Shown here piece by piece: positions 1-11,200 of a stretch of 64,000 nucleotides of DNA. Location: contig OY747713.1 of assembly GCA_963556495.2 (NCBI GenBank), positions 30,917,961 through 30,981,960 of the forward strand, read 5' to 3'. The position numbers were made by a program, and so were the translations under genes. This DNA is from Valencia hispanica. Lineage: Eukaryota; Chordata; Actinopteri; Cyprinodontiformes; Valenciidae. Numbering within the stretch: the stretch's first letter is position 1; the number at the start of each line of letters is the position of its first letter. The notes under the pieces are model-generated. The model did no database searches. It worked only from the letters and a program-made list of their open reading frames with translations, and was not told the origin of the DNA.

Positions 1-219
1 TAGATCCAGAGTATCTTCTACATCAGACTGTCATACAACTACAGAGCGTCTTCAGTCAGAGGCTTCTTCAGATCTGCAGAGCGCTACAGGAGATCATCCC
101 TACCCACAGCCATCAGCATCTACAAAAAATCTTTGAAGGAACTTGCATAATGAGTTACAACAACATTTAATTTCCCTTTGGGATTAATAAAGTAATTTTG
201 AATTTGAATTTGAATTTGA
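1..219 (+). mobile_element. 3' end of a LINE (non-LTR retrotransposon)
   Basis: Plus-strand terminal piece of a fish LINE. The stretch around 41-125 reads like the end of the ORF2 protein, and it is followed by a short 3' UTR that says 'gggattaataaagta' and ends in a GAATTT tail of about four copies at 196-219. Short tandem tails of this kind are usual for CR1/L2-group elements in fish. The upstream part is outside the window. The tail abuts a second LINE lying in the opposite orientation. The clade assignment is inference. Confidence 0.65.
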
Positions 220-1660
220 ACCAAATGGAACACTTCTTTAAATAATTTGGTTGGGATTGGGTCCATCATACAAGTTGAAGGTTTAGATGAGGCTAATATT
301 TTTGATAATTCCGAAAGCTCGACTGAATCAAAACAGCCTAAGCACAAATGAGGTTCTACAGTTCTTTCCAATGCTGCCTCATTTATTGAGGAAGAAGTAA
401 TCATGTTTGGGAGGATGCCAATGATTTTGTTTTTAATAGAATTAATTTTATTTATTAAGAATCCCATAAAAATCATCACTTCTAAGAGCTGGGGGAATAG
501 TTGGCTCAACAGAGCTATGACTCTGTGTATGTTTGGCAACTGTACTAAAAAGTTATTCCAAGTTAAATAGGAATCCTCTAGATGTGTAGAGCGCCATTTT
601 CTCTCCAACTTTCTAGTATTCTGCTTTAAAGTATGCAACTCTACTTTAAACCAAGGAGTCAGCCTCCTATGGTTAGCCACTTTCTTTTTTAAGGGGGCTA
701 CACTATCTAATGCCAAACGCAATGAGGATGTAACGCTGTGAACCAGACCATCAATTTCTGAAGGGTTAGAGATAGAATTGCTGCCATCCACTGTGTTACC
801 CTGAGACACTAAGGAAAGTAAGAAGGGAACAGATTCTTTAAAAATTGTTACAGCATTATCTGAAAAAGCTCTACTATAATGAAATTTTCTTTCAGATTTA
901 AGATGGTCAGTTAAAGTAAATGCAAAAGTTATTAAGAAGTGGTCAGACAGGACCGGGTTATGTGGGTGGACTGTTATTTCCTCACACTCAATACCGTATG
1001 TCAGTACAAGGTCCAAAGTGTGTTTGCCCGAGTGGGTCGATCCCTGTACTTTTTGAGTAAAGCCAATTGAGTCTAAAATAGCACTAAAGGCTGCATTTAG
1101 GCAATCACTTTCAGTATCCACATGAATATTGAAGTCCCCCACTATAATGACCCTATCATTATTTAATACTAAATTAGATAAATAATGTGAGATCTGATCC
1201 GAGAATTGAGAGTAAGGGCCTGGTGGACGATACAAAACCACAAACAATAATGGTCTTAATGTTTTGCAACTTGGATGAGGAAAATTAAGGGTTAGATGTT
1301 CAAAAGAACTGTAGCTATCAATTGGTCTGGGACTAATTAGTAAATCAGAACGAAAAATGGTTGCAACTCCCCCTCCTCGCACAGTATTTCTAGGAATGTG
1401 AAAATCTAAATGACTGGAAGGAGTTGACTCATTTATACTGACATAATCCTCCTGCTGCGACCAGGTTTCTGTGAGACAAAGCAAATCAATGTGATTATCA
1501 CCAATCAAATAATTTACTAACAAAGTCTTTGAGGAGAGAGATCTTATGTTTAATAAACCACATTTAATAGATTTATTTTTCTGTTCAGTCAAAGTTTTAG
1601 AGTATGCATTTTCAAAAGTGTTGAAGTCGTTTTCTTTCCAGTTTAATGTGTACCTGCTTC
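220..1660 (-). mobile_element. LINE fragment, endonuclease domain, RT truncated
   Basis: A minus-strand open frame (start codon at 1590-1592) encodes the apurinic endonuclease half of a LINE ORF2. Visible endonuclease signatures, in order, are LNIRSL near the start, LCLTETW with its catalytic Glu, [25 protein letters not shown] and LSDHFLITF. The frame then runs through a linker to [19 protein letters not shown], which precedes the reverse transcriptase domain in CR1/L2-type LINEs. It is cut there, and the last ~40 codons of the open frame run into the tail of the neighbouring LINE and are not genuine. No RT catalytic motif remains, so the copy is dead. Confidence 0.75.
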
Positions 1661-1829
1661 ATCAGTTCTAAATCCTGTTTTGATTAGTTTTGGATCATCA
1701 ACATCTCCCTGTGTTTAAGAATGTAGATATAAAGTTGAAGAAGTTGGAGGTAGTCCTCTGTCTATACTATTTCATTCACTTTGTAAAGACTTTGTTTTAA
1801 TAGTATGCACCCGTTCCACAGGTAATGAA

Positions 1830-2535
1830 AAAGACCCTAAGCATCATGCTGCCACCACCATGCTTAACACCTATTAAAATAAATGCTTTTTTTTACTTTT
1901 CCAAATTTACATTTTGACATTACATCCAAACAGCTCAGTCTTTTTCTCCATTCTGACCTGAATGGAATCTTTGCAGAAGACCTTTGGCTCGGGCAAATTC
2001 TTTCTTGGTCACTACCTTCTCAGTCCATGTTGATCTTAAATTGACTTCAATGTGCACAGTAAGGATGGTGTCCCAGCGCTTGTCGTGGTGGGTTTTTAGG
2101 CTGTTCCTGAACGTGCTAACTCAGCTGTCATTTGAAGGTGCCACTTTGATTAGATGGTTAAAACGTTGGGTCTTCCAGCTTTACAATGATCCCAAACAAA
2201 CATCATAACTGTTGGAATCAGTAAAGTTGGCTGATATTTAACTTTTGAAATATCTCCACCCTCAAAGTCATTCATGGAATATACAAAATAGGCTCTTCCA
2301 ATTTTGATAAAAAATATTGGAGAAATATTCTGGCAAAATTATGGCAATAGATTGTTGATGGCTCCATAAAATGTGTGGTAGAGGTACAACTAAGTCAGGG
2401 AAGTTAGCTAAGTATGACATAAGATGTTTGTTGCATCACTTTATACTTGAAAAATAATGCTTTAAAATAAATTATTTAAAAAACCTAAATCAATTGATGC
2501 CAGTTATTAGTGTATGTAAACTTAGAATATTTTCT
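1830..2535. mobile_element. Degenerate Tc1-like transposon relic
   Basis: The string 'catcatgctgccaccaccatg' near 1843-1862 is the reverse complement of the GGGS-IMLWG segment of fish Tc1 transposases. Around 2182-2200, 'tacaatgatcccaaacaaac' resembles the DNDPKHT segment. The right side ends with 'gtgtatgtaaactta' at 2511-2525, like a Tc1 terminal repeat. The pieces are in mixed orientation and the frame is broken, so this is an old and possibly composite copy. Confidence 0.5.
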
Positions 2536-4057
2536 TTTGATAACTTGTTTTTAGGTGCATTTAATATCTTCTTTTTGTCTAATTTGTGAGGGATTGTGTT
2601 GGTGACTGTGTGTGACTATTTACATGCATGCATCTTTTTTGCATGGAAGTGTTATGAATGCAGGGCTGTTGATCCCATTGAATTATTGATGACAGGGAAG
2701 TCAAGGCTATCACTTGCTCAAGATCACACAGAGGACAGAATAGAAACCAACCCTGGCAACGTTATGCTAATCTACGTTGCCCACTGGCTGCACACACAAC
2801 AAGATGCTGCAGCTTGTTGTGTGTTTGCTTCGTAGTGAGATATGAGTCATATATCTCTAAAGTAAAGATATGTGCAATCATAATGTTTCGAGCCCTCTTA
2901 TTTGTCACTGTTTCAGCTCAGCTAAGACACAGAAAACAGGTGCTTGCTTGGGTTGTTTTGCCAAGCTCGCACTCCATCCCTCCTCACACATCCCAAGTAG
3001 CTAACTCAAATTTGGCCTTCGGGTTTAATCAATGCATGTGCTGCAACATGATGCCTTATTGATCCCCTCAGCAACGTTCTGAATAACTCTTAATGACTGA
3101 CGTCATGAAGCTCTGAATAATTGGTTAGCTCTTTGTAAGATCCTTGTTTACAGGAGGCAGCACCATTGGGCAGTTGCCACCAATTTTAATAAGAGCGGCC
3201 CCAGTCAGTGTGGTTGTGCTGGGATTCGCGTGATGAACACAATCAATGACAGCGGCGATGTCATGCAAACATCGCCTGGCACTTGCATGCATGTTTATCT
3301 GTCTGCTCGAACAATTTGCACAGCCATTTACTTCGATCTTCAGAATTAGCAGCCAGCTTCCTGCAAAGCTCCATGACACATTTGAGTCAGGCTGTGCACA
3401 GCTTTGCCCCCTCTGCATCTTTCCCTCCCTGTTGCAGAGCGCTTGGTTAGGATCAGATGTGAAGTGACAGCTGACTGGGGGAGAAGGAGAGGCAGCACCC
3501 TGCGATATTTCTCTACATTTTAGCTGGTTTTGTTTTTGTTTTTATTGACTCGGTAATGTTGTTGTAATGTTTAAGCCTGTTAATAATTTAAATTAAAACA
3601 ACTTTAATACAGGGTTCATGTGAAGTGTGGGAAAAGTTTGGAACTTAATTATTTTCAAGGTGTTGAGAAATATGGATTAATATTAGCACTATTCCCTATT
3701 TTATTCAAAATCTGTCCATCCATCCATCCATCCATCCATCCATCCATCCATCCATCCATCCATCCATCCTTTCAGCTATTTTGTAGTTTCAACATTGGCT
3801 GAAAAAGACTATTAACATGGAAATTTGGATAGTCCGACATTTTGATATGAAAAATGTGTAGGTACTCTTTCATTAGCATTGTGTTCTTGTTAAAGCTGAA
3901 AAGAGCTGTTGTGGTATTCCCCGCCATGTACAGAAACCTATATTCTAATGGCATGTAGCTTTTTCCACCAGAGTTATGGCCCTTATGGTGAAATGGCACT
4001 GACACATGATCTGTAACTGTTGCTTCTCGTCATACTGGAAACATTATTAAAATTTTT
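2536..4057. other. Intron of ppp1r9a, no gene recognised
   Basis: Intron sequence upstream of the first visible neurabin exon. No coding exon is supported. It holds a GC-richer block at about 3130-3480 that stays open on both strands (see findings) and the ATCC microsatellite near 3714-3769. The phrase 'cttgctcaagatcacacag' near 2713 recalls the core of MIR/CORE-type SINEs, but this is too short to call. Confidence 0.5.
3714..3769. repeat. (ATCC)n microsatellite
   Basis: About 14 uninterrupted copies of the tetranucleotide ATCC/TCCA in the intron upstream of the first visible neurabin exon. Confidence 0.95.
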
Positions 4058-4974
4058 TGGCCCTGATTTATCAAAGGCTTGCGGTTATTAAAACATAAGC
4101 AAACCTCACAGCGGCGACAAAATTATGCAGCAGGTGATTTATTAGGCAGGCGCAGGGAGGACTATGCCTGCAGCAAGATGCGCGCAATCCCTGTTTCGCT
4201 TTTGCCCCTGATGAATATTTAATATGGGGGTTTCTGTCAGAGGGCGCAAATATTGGGAGAACATGCAAATAAGTAGGCGTTCCACGAGCAGTGCGATTGA
4301 TCAAACATGAAACTGTTTGCGCCGGCTGTACTTGCGCCTATTTTCACCGCCTCTGAAAGGCATGTCTTAACTTTGTGCCACCACGATTCAACTTAAGTTT
4401 ATTATTACTGACAAACTAAAATTATCATTCACACACATTCTAACCTAACAGTAAATAACATTCTAATGGCCATAAACCTAAACAGTTGTGTCAATTTTCC
4501 CTTTTTTTTCAAAGATGCATCATAACTCACTGCACACTCAACACGTCTGCACCTGCTCTCTCTGGAATACGGCTCCTTCATGGAGCAGAGAGTGGCGCAT
4601 GTACACCGCATGCATTAAGTTTATTAATGACACAAAAAAGAACATTCCCAGACATTCTAGTCTAATAGTATCAGAATTAACTCTATAACAGCCATATACC
4701 TGACAGGTACGTTGCCCCCCCCCCCCTTTTTTTTTTTTTTGCCATACACCTCCTCTCTCTGGCTGTGGTGCAGTGCATGGGGCAGAAAGACTGGCACACA
4801 CAGCAGCGGACGCAAAGTCCTCATTTGAATACTGCTCTTTGCGCCTGTTATGATTTGCACACACAATCTTAGTAGGTCACCCGCAAATTAGGAACATGGC
4901 TCTTGCACAATTTGTTTTGCGGCGCATGCAATTTTGTGCTCTTTATTTAGAATATTGATAAATCAGGCCCCTAA
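4058..4974. mobile_element. Non-autonomous DNA transposon with 'TGATTTATCAA' TIRs
   Basis: The left end reads 'ggccctgatttatcaaagg' and the right end reads 'attgataaatcaggcccct', giving terminal inverted repeats of about 15-18 bp. The ~915-bp interior contains no transposase. It contains repeated 'gcgc' motifs and a C-run followed by a T-run at 4717-4740. The hAT class is likely from the TIR style, but no clean target duplication was found. It ends about 100 bp upstream of the first visible ppp1r9a exon. Confidence 0.6.
4717..4740. repeat. Homopolymer C-run then T-run
   Basis: About a dozen C followed by about a dozen T inside the TIR element. It is a likely site of length polymorphism and sequencing error. 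Confidence 0.9.
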
Positions 4975-5079
4975 TATCTTCTTTGTACAAATGAAATGAG
5001 TACAACAAAAATATTTTAATCTCCTTTATCTCTGTAATGTAATTTCTTACATTTAATCGACTCCTTCTTCTTTTTTTAG

Positions 5080-5212
5080 GTGTTCAACACCTACTCCAAC
5101 GAGGACTACGACCGGCGTAACGAGGAAGTGGATCCTGTGGCCTCCTCGGCGGAATATGAGCTGGAGAAGAGGGTGGAGAAACTGGAACTCTTCCCTGTGG
5201 AACTGGAGAAAG
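5080..5212 (+). CDS. ppp1r9a: ppp1r9a exon: PP1-contact linker
   Basis: This exon follows 'cttctttttttag' and ends before 'gtggga'. It encodes [18 protein letters not shown] through [10 protein letters not shown]. In neurabin and spinophilin this segment follows directly after the RVxF motif and wraps around PP1 before the PDZ domain. It leaves one base (G) for the next exon, forming the Asp of DEDGLG. Confidence 0.95.
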
Positions 5213-8200
5213 GTGGGAAAGAACGTCCTAATGAGGAATCTGTTCTGTCAGTTACTCATTACACCTGAGAGACAGAATCACCCACACATGGGTTGTCATC
5301 GGGATGCTTTCTATTATTAAACATATTCCTGCTGTCCGCCTGATATTCGCGTTGCTTTTTTCAGGTATTTTGTGGCAACATAATTTCCTAGTTTACAAGA
5401 AAAGTAGCCTACAGAAATTCCCCAGCATGCGTGTATTTATGAAGAATGCGTCATCGGCTCCCCAGCTTCTTTTCCACTTGTCTTGTTCTATTAAATATTT
5501 TCCCATGATGCAGATCGTAATTACCCACAAACCCAGAATGTTGTAGGATTTCTCCATCGACTAGCTGTTATGCAACTTGAACAGCTTGTAAATAATTTAT
5601 TTAATAGGACGTTGGAAGAAGGAAAGCTCTCATCCAGCCTATTTCTTATTTTCTGTGAAGACATTTAACCATAAATGTCTCTAACTCCTCCTAATCAGTG
5701 AATTATTTATGTTTGAATGTATTCATTTCATAGTATTTCCACACATTCTGCTTTACAATTAATTATTTGATTAGTTCCAAGCTGACTGGAAAGAGGAGAA
5801 AATGCAAACCTTTTGCTGAATTACACCTCAAAACATATAGAAATGAACATGTGTTTGCTATGTTTCCAGATGAAGACGGCCTTGGGATCAGCATCATTGG
5901 GATGGGTGTCGGTGCTGATGCTGGCTTGGAGAAACTGGGCATCTTTGTAAAGACCGTCATCGAGGGTGGAGCGGCTGAGAGAGACAGCAGGTGAGAGCTG
6001 CTCTCTTACTATTAACTATAGTGCTTTGCAAACGTATTCAAACCTCTGCAATGTGTTTGGACTTCGTTTGCTCTACAAACATAAATTTCAATATATTTTA
6101 TTTAGACTTTTTATAATAGACAACCACAAAGTGTTGCATATTTATGAAGTGGAAGGAGAATGATAGATTGAGTGGTTGAATTGCATTTCCATTCAGCTAA
6201 CTGATTCAGTATTTTGTAGAACCCCTCTTCCTGCAGTTACAGATGTTGCCATATTTCTACCAGTGTTGCATATCTGTAAACGTTTTCCATAATAGGTCAG
6301 TTACAGTCACATTGCATGGAGAAAGTCTATGAAGGACAATTTACAGCTCTTGGAGAGATTCTCACATAGATTAAAATCTGTACTTTGACTGGGCCAGTCT
6401 GGATAACATATGCGTTGATCTAAGACATTCCATTGTAGCTCTTGCTGTACATTTAGTGTTGATGTCCTCCACCTCAGTTTCATGTCTTTTTCAAGCCTCC
6501 ACACATTTTCTTCCATGATTTCCCTGCATTTAGCTCCATCCAGCTTTCCCCTCCCTGCTAAAATGAAGCATCCCCACAGCATGATGCTGCCGCCATCGTG
6601 TTTATTGTGGGATGTGATGAGCAGTGATAGTTTTTTGGTAGATCTAGAGTTTTTGCACGTTGTCCAGAATCTTCACTTGAGGGCTCATCGACTAGAGCAC
6701 CTTCTTCCACATGTCTGTTTTGTCCCCTATGTGGCTTGCGGGAAACTTAAAGCTGGACTGTAAGTTTTACTTTTGTTCAACAATGAATTTTTTTTTCTGT
6801 CACTCTGATTTTGTTCATGGATATATAAGTACAGGAGGTTAAATTAAAGCTGGAAAACCAATTTTGAAAACTAAGCATCTTTTTCCTTCCACTTCACAAT
6901 CATGCCTACTTTGAATTGGTCTATCACATTAATTCCTGATAAAATATAGAAAATGTTGTGGTTGTAACGCAACAAAATGTGACAAATCTCCAGCAAAGAC
7001 TGAACTGAAGATACAATTCTTGTAAAAAAAAAATATCTCCCAGCTGTTGTAGAGCTTTTTTTTCTTTTTTCGTTTCTGCCAACCCACCTCCACACTTGGT
7101 CTAACTCTCTCCTGCGTACTCGGTTGTGCTCTGTCCTTGTCAGATTTATCAGCAGGGGTTCGGATTAGATCTGCTGAGACACGAGGTCTTATACAGGGAT
7201 TGAAGTGTTCTTGTGCTGTAGGTATATCATTTGACATAGATATTGCATTAGGGTGTATTGTTTGTCTTTATAGGTTTTAAACAGAATTCCCATTTTCCCA
7301 TCCTCACAGTGTGTTTCTGTTTCTATCTCTGGATGGTGCATCTGAGCACGAAAAATGGAAAATACGTACTGAGCCAGGGATACAGGAAATGACAGCCTCT
7401 CAGGAGAGAGGCAGTGATTTCTGCCTACAAACCACAAGCTTCCACCCATCAGTGTGCTGATGTGGTTGCCGTTGTCTCTAAACTGATTAAAACATTGATA
7501 GGGTGCACCGCTTAGTGCTGCATGAGGCCGGGGAGCACTCCGAAGTCTGAATTGTGACGCTCTAAAGTTGTTTGTGGTAGGTGTGTTTTCTTCTGGGATT
7601 AATTTATCCCTTTAAGAAACAGCCCAAGTTGCAGTCTTCCAAAATATGACAGTTAGATTAGCTCAAATGAAACGAGCAGAGAGAGAAGCTGAGCAGAGGA
7701 GCAGAAAAGAAGCAGCTTTTCACAGGGAGAAAAATTTGATTTACACTAAGATGACGGTTAAGGCGCCTCAGAGAAAGGAGGAATGAAAAAGTGGAAAAGA
7801 CAACAGGAAGGCTGTGTTCATGCATCAGTGCTTTTTTTGTTGGACTTTTTCTGAAAATCGGGATTTCTTCTGTTTTTTAATTGTGGTTGCATTGTTCATT
7901 GCTCATCAAATGCCCATGTTTCCTTATATAAATTACAGCATTCTCAAATTGTTTCTTAGGAAAACAAACAATTCTGCTGCCTTTCTGTTATAGCCAGTAG
8001 ATAACGGATAATAAATCAACTGGCTAAGCATTTTTTTGTTTTGCATGTCACTATTTTTAATGAGAAATCAATGTAAATCTTGCTTTCAACCAAAGGCCTT
8101 TGAATCTTTTTACCAAATTGCCAAAAAGCTTTTGGTACCAAGAAATATAGCTTTTTGCATGCAGTTTATGGTTCTTTTTTTCTCACCCAGATGGTCATCT

Positions 8201-11200
8201 GATAGTTGAATATGAAGCTTGTGATTTCAAAGGAAAATAACACCCACTAACACACCCAGTTATTATGCAGGACACTAGGGATGTGTATTGGTAAAATTCT
8301 GGCGATATGATATGTATCACGATACAGGGGAGATGATATGATGTATTGAGATATACTGCAATACTATGAGTAAGACTATATACTGTGATTTTTCAAACTG
8401 AATATAACTTTAGAAAAACTGTCCCAGCATTCTAAACACTCCTACCTGTTTCATACTTAACACATCCAGTTTTATTACTAGATCTAGTTGATCCACTGAA
8501 ACGAAGAAGGTGAAAATGGCCACAAACTACCAGTTATACTTTTAATTTTACTTCAAAAATTACTGTCATCACTAATGGTTTCATTCAAATAAAAATAAAA
8601 TAAAAAATAAAAAAATGATACATTGCTTTTGAATATCGATACAATATCGGGACATAAGATCTCGCGAAATATTGACACCTGCTATCATTGTTCTGCACTT
8701 CAGTTCATATGTTTTCATGCGTTGCTTGGCCTTGTTTGCACATCGGAGGTTGATTTTTCTTTTGTTTGCTCACTTTGATTTTTTTAATTGATAAAGATAA
8801 ACAATTATTATTTATATTTCTGAAAGCATTCTATGTTTACAGCATTTTTTCACGCCTGCCTAAAACTTTTGCACAGTACTGTAACTCTACCAGGGGAAAG
8901 TGAAATATGGAGGATGAATTCAAAGTCTTTCAACCACGTGGATCTGTCAGCTTTCAGAACCAGAACCACTACAATAGAACTGAAAAGAACCATACTTTGA
9001 TTCAACATGGATTGTTCAGCCTTTCTCAGATCCGGCTTGGATCTCTTGGTTCAGAGGCCGGACTGGATTTCTAGACCTGGAAGTCACTCAGACACAGCCA
9101 GGCAGGCACATCAGTTCTTTTTCAGCCCTTTAATTCCTTGATCTTCCTTAACCCTGACTAATTATGGATTATTTTCAAGATTTCTGAATTAGCAAAATAT
9201 TAACAGGCATTTAAGTAAAACTAACATATGTTATTAAATCAGAGTAAGGTTCTGAACATGTTGGTCGTGTGGCTTCATTAGATGAAGTATACTGACATCG
9301 CAGTTTGTCTTATAATTAGCAATGTAAATCTTTTGATTAAAATGTATTATGTCAAAATACTAGAAAGGATGGTTATCATACATGCAGATTATTTTAGCCT
9401 CTACACATGGACAAACTCCTCACTCCTGAGCCACAGTCGCCCCACATGAAAAAGGTTCATAATCCAGAATATCAATCAATAATGTGTCCCCTTACTCTTA
9501 TTAGTATTGACTGACATCTTTCTTTATCAAAACTTTATTTCTTGTTTTGTAATTTTTTTTACACCTGTATTTATTTCACAGTTAAATACAAACCAGCCTC
9601 AACTACACATATGACATGGCTCAGCTGGACACTGTAGCTGTCACAGTCATTCTAAATCCTTTTTGTTAGCCCCTGTCTTCTCTGTGGATGTATGTGGCAG
9701 ATCTGGAAAGAAACTGAAAACCCACTGGTTACAACAGTTGACATATGCCAAAGGAAATATTTCTTTGTTTATCCTATTATTGAAGAAACTTGCAGTATAA
9801 ACTTGAAGGAGTTTACTGTGTTTTAGAAGACTGCTGAAATAGGAACTGTTGAGAAGTTGAACTGAAAGGACATCTTAGGATCTTCTGCGTTGCTTTTGAT
9901 TACCGTAGAATTTAATTACTTTAATGCTTTCCACAAGAATGGGAACTATAATTGGTTAAAATGTATCTTAAAGTGTTAGATATGTGTTAGTAAAGTGGCC
10001 GTTTGACTCCATTTCTTGGATTTTCTGTAGGTAAATAAAAAAATCTAATCAAGACGCCCTTACTGACTATTGTTCCTTAAAGGTTTTTCTGGCCTTTATT
10101 CGTAGTATTCACACAGAAAAAGAAGGGGGACAGACATGTAGCAAAGTTCCCAGAGTCGAGAATCGAACCCTGGCAGCTATGTCAAGGACTAATGGCCTCT
10201 GTATGTGGGGAGGCTGCTATTTCTCTAGACCACGCACTGCCCCCTTAGTGACTATTCTATGAAACAAAAACTTTAACACTTGGATTGATATGACTACGAG
10301 GATCCATTCAGTACCGTTTAAATTGGTTTGTTACACAAGAAAAAAATGTGCTACACTTTTAAGGCGCTGAGGATTTTGAATAATTTCCTGTTAAAGAACC
10401 TTGTTAAAATATGTTCAAATTAAACCGAATGCATTTTAAGGGTTTCCTTGCAGCCTCTCTGGCACCAGATTCTTTTTTTTGTCTATAGTTCACTTTTAGG
10501 TCAAGAATTTTTGGAAGCTTTTTATTTATTCATTTATTTTATTAGATCAGAGCAGAAATCCCAGATGTGCTATAGCCCAAGGCGAAAGGCTATCTGGCCT
10601 CTGCATGCTTGTTAGCCTCTGTAGTTTGTATTTTAGCCTCATCTCTTCTGTCGTCTGATAATACTGCAGTTAGAAGTCCCCATTTTAAAAATCTATTAAA
10701 GCAAGAAAGTACAGCTGTGTTGCACTTTAGAAAACAATTTGAACATGTATTAATTAGTTAATTTAATCATATTCAAGTGTTGACAGATGCCTCTGCTTGT
10801 GTCCATCAGGATCAAGGTGAATGACCAGATTGTGGAAGTGGATGGGACCAGTCTGGTGGGTGTGACGCAGAGCTTTGCCGCTTCAGTCCTGAGGAACACA
10901 TCAGGAGTAGTTTGGTAAGAAGTACCAGCAGATGAATAAATGTGGTAGCTTTGAATTTATGTTTTCAGTATAAGAAATACTGTTTTCTTAAACCACATAA
11001 AAATGAATTTGCTGGAAAACACTTCATTGTGGGTTTTTACTAAAACAGGACTGCAACTCTAAAATAGATTTTCTTTTATAAAATAAGATATAAGGAGCAG
11101 AAACATAACTGATTGTGTGGCACTAAATTCTCACCTTCTTTCTTTGGTTTTGTCTTTTTATTGTCGTTGATTATACTTTGAGACTTATGAACATACATAC

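Larger units (their letters stand above)
5991..10809. other. ppp1r9a intron between PDZ exons 1 and 2
   Basis: Intron of 4.8 kb. It contains a Tc1 relic (6015-7020), a MITE near 8276-8700 and a SINE at 10072-10242. The remainder (7021-8275, 8701-10057) is AT-rich with no exon, RNA gene or named repeat that I can support. Confidence 0.8.

Noticed and set aside
120..1592. 490-codon minus-strand open frame as a host gene
   Set aside because: Its motifs are those of a LINE endonuclease and it runs into another LINE's tail; it is a mobile element remnant.
3714..3769. CRISPR-like tandem repeat
   Set aside because: Simple ATCC microsatellite with no spacers, in a vertebrate genome.
10140..10242. 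tRNA gene on the minus strand
   Set aside because: A B-box-like word exists, but the cloverleaf is not complete and target duplications flank a longer unit; it is a SINE head.
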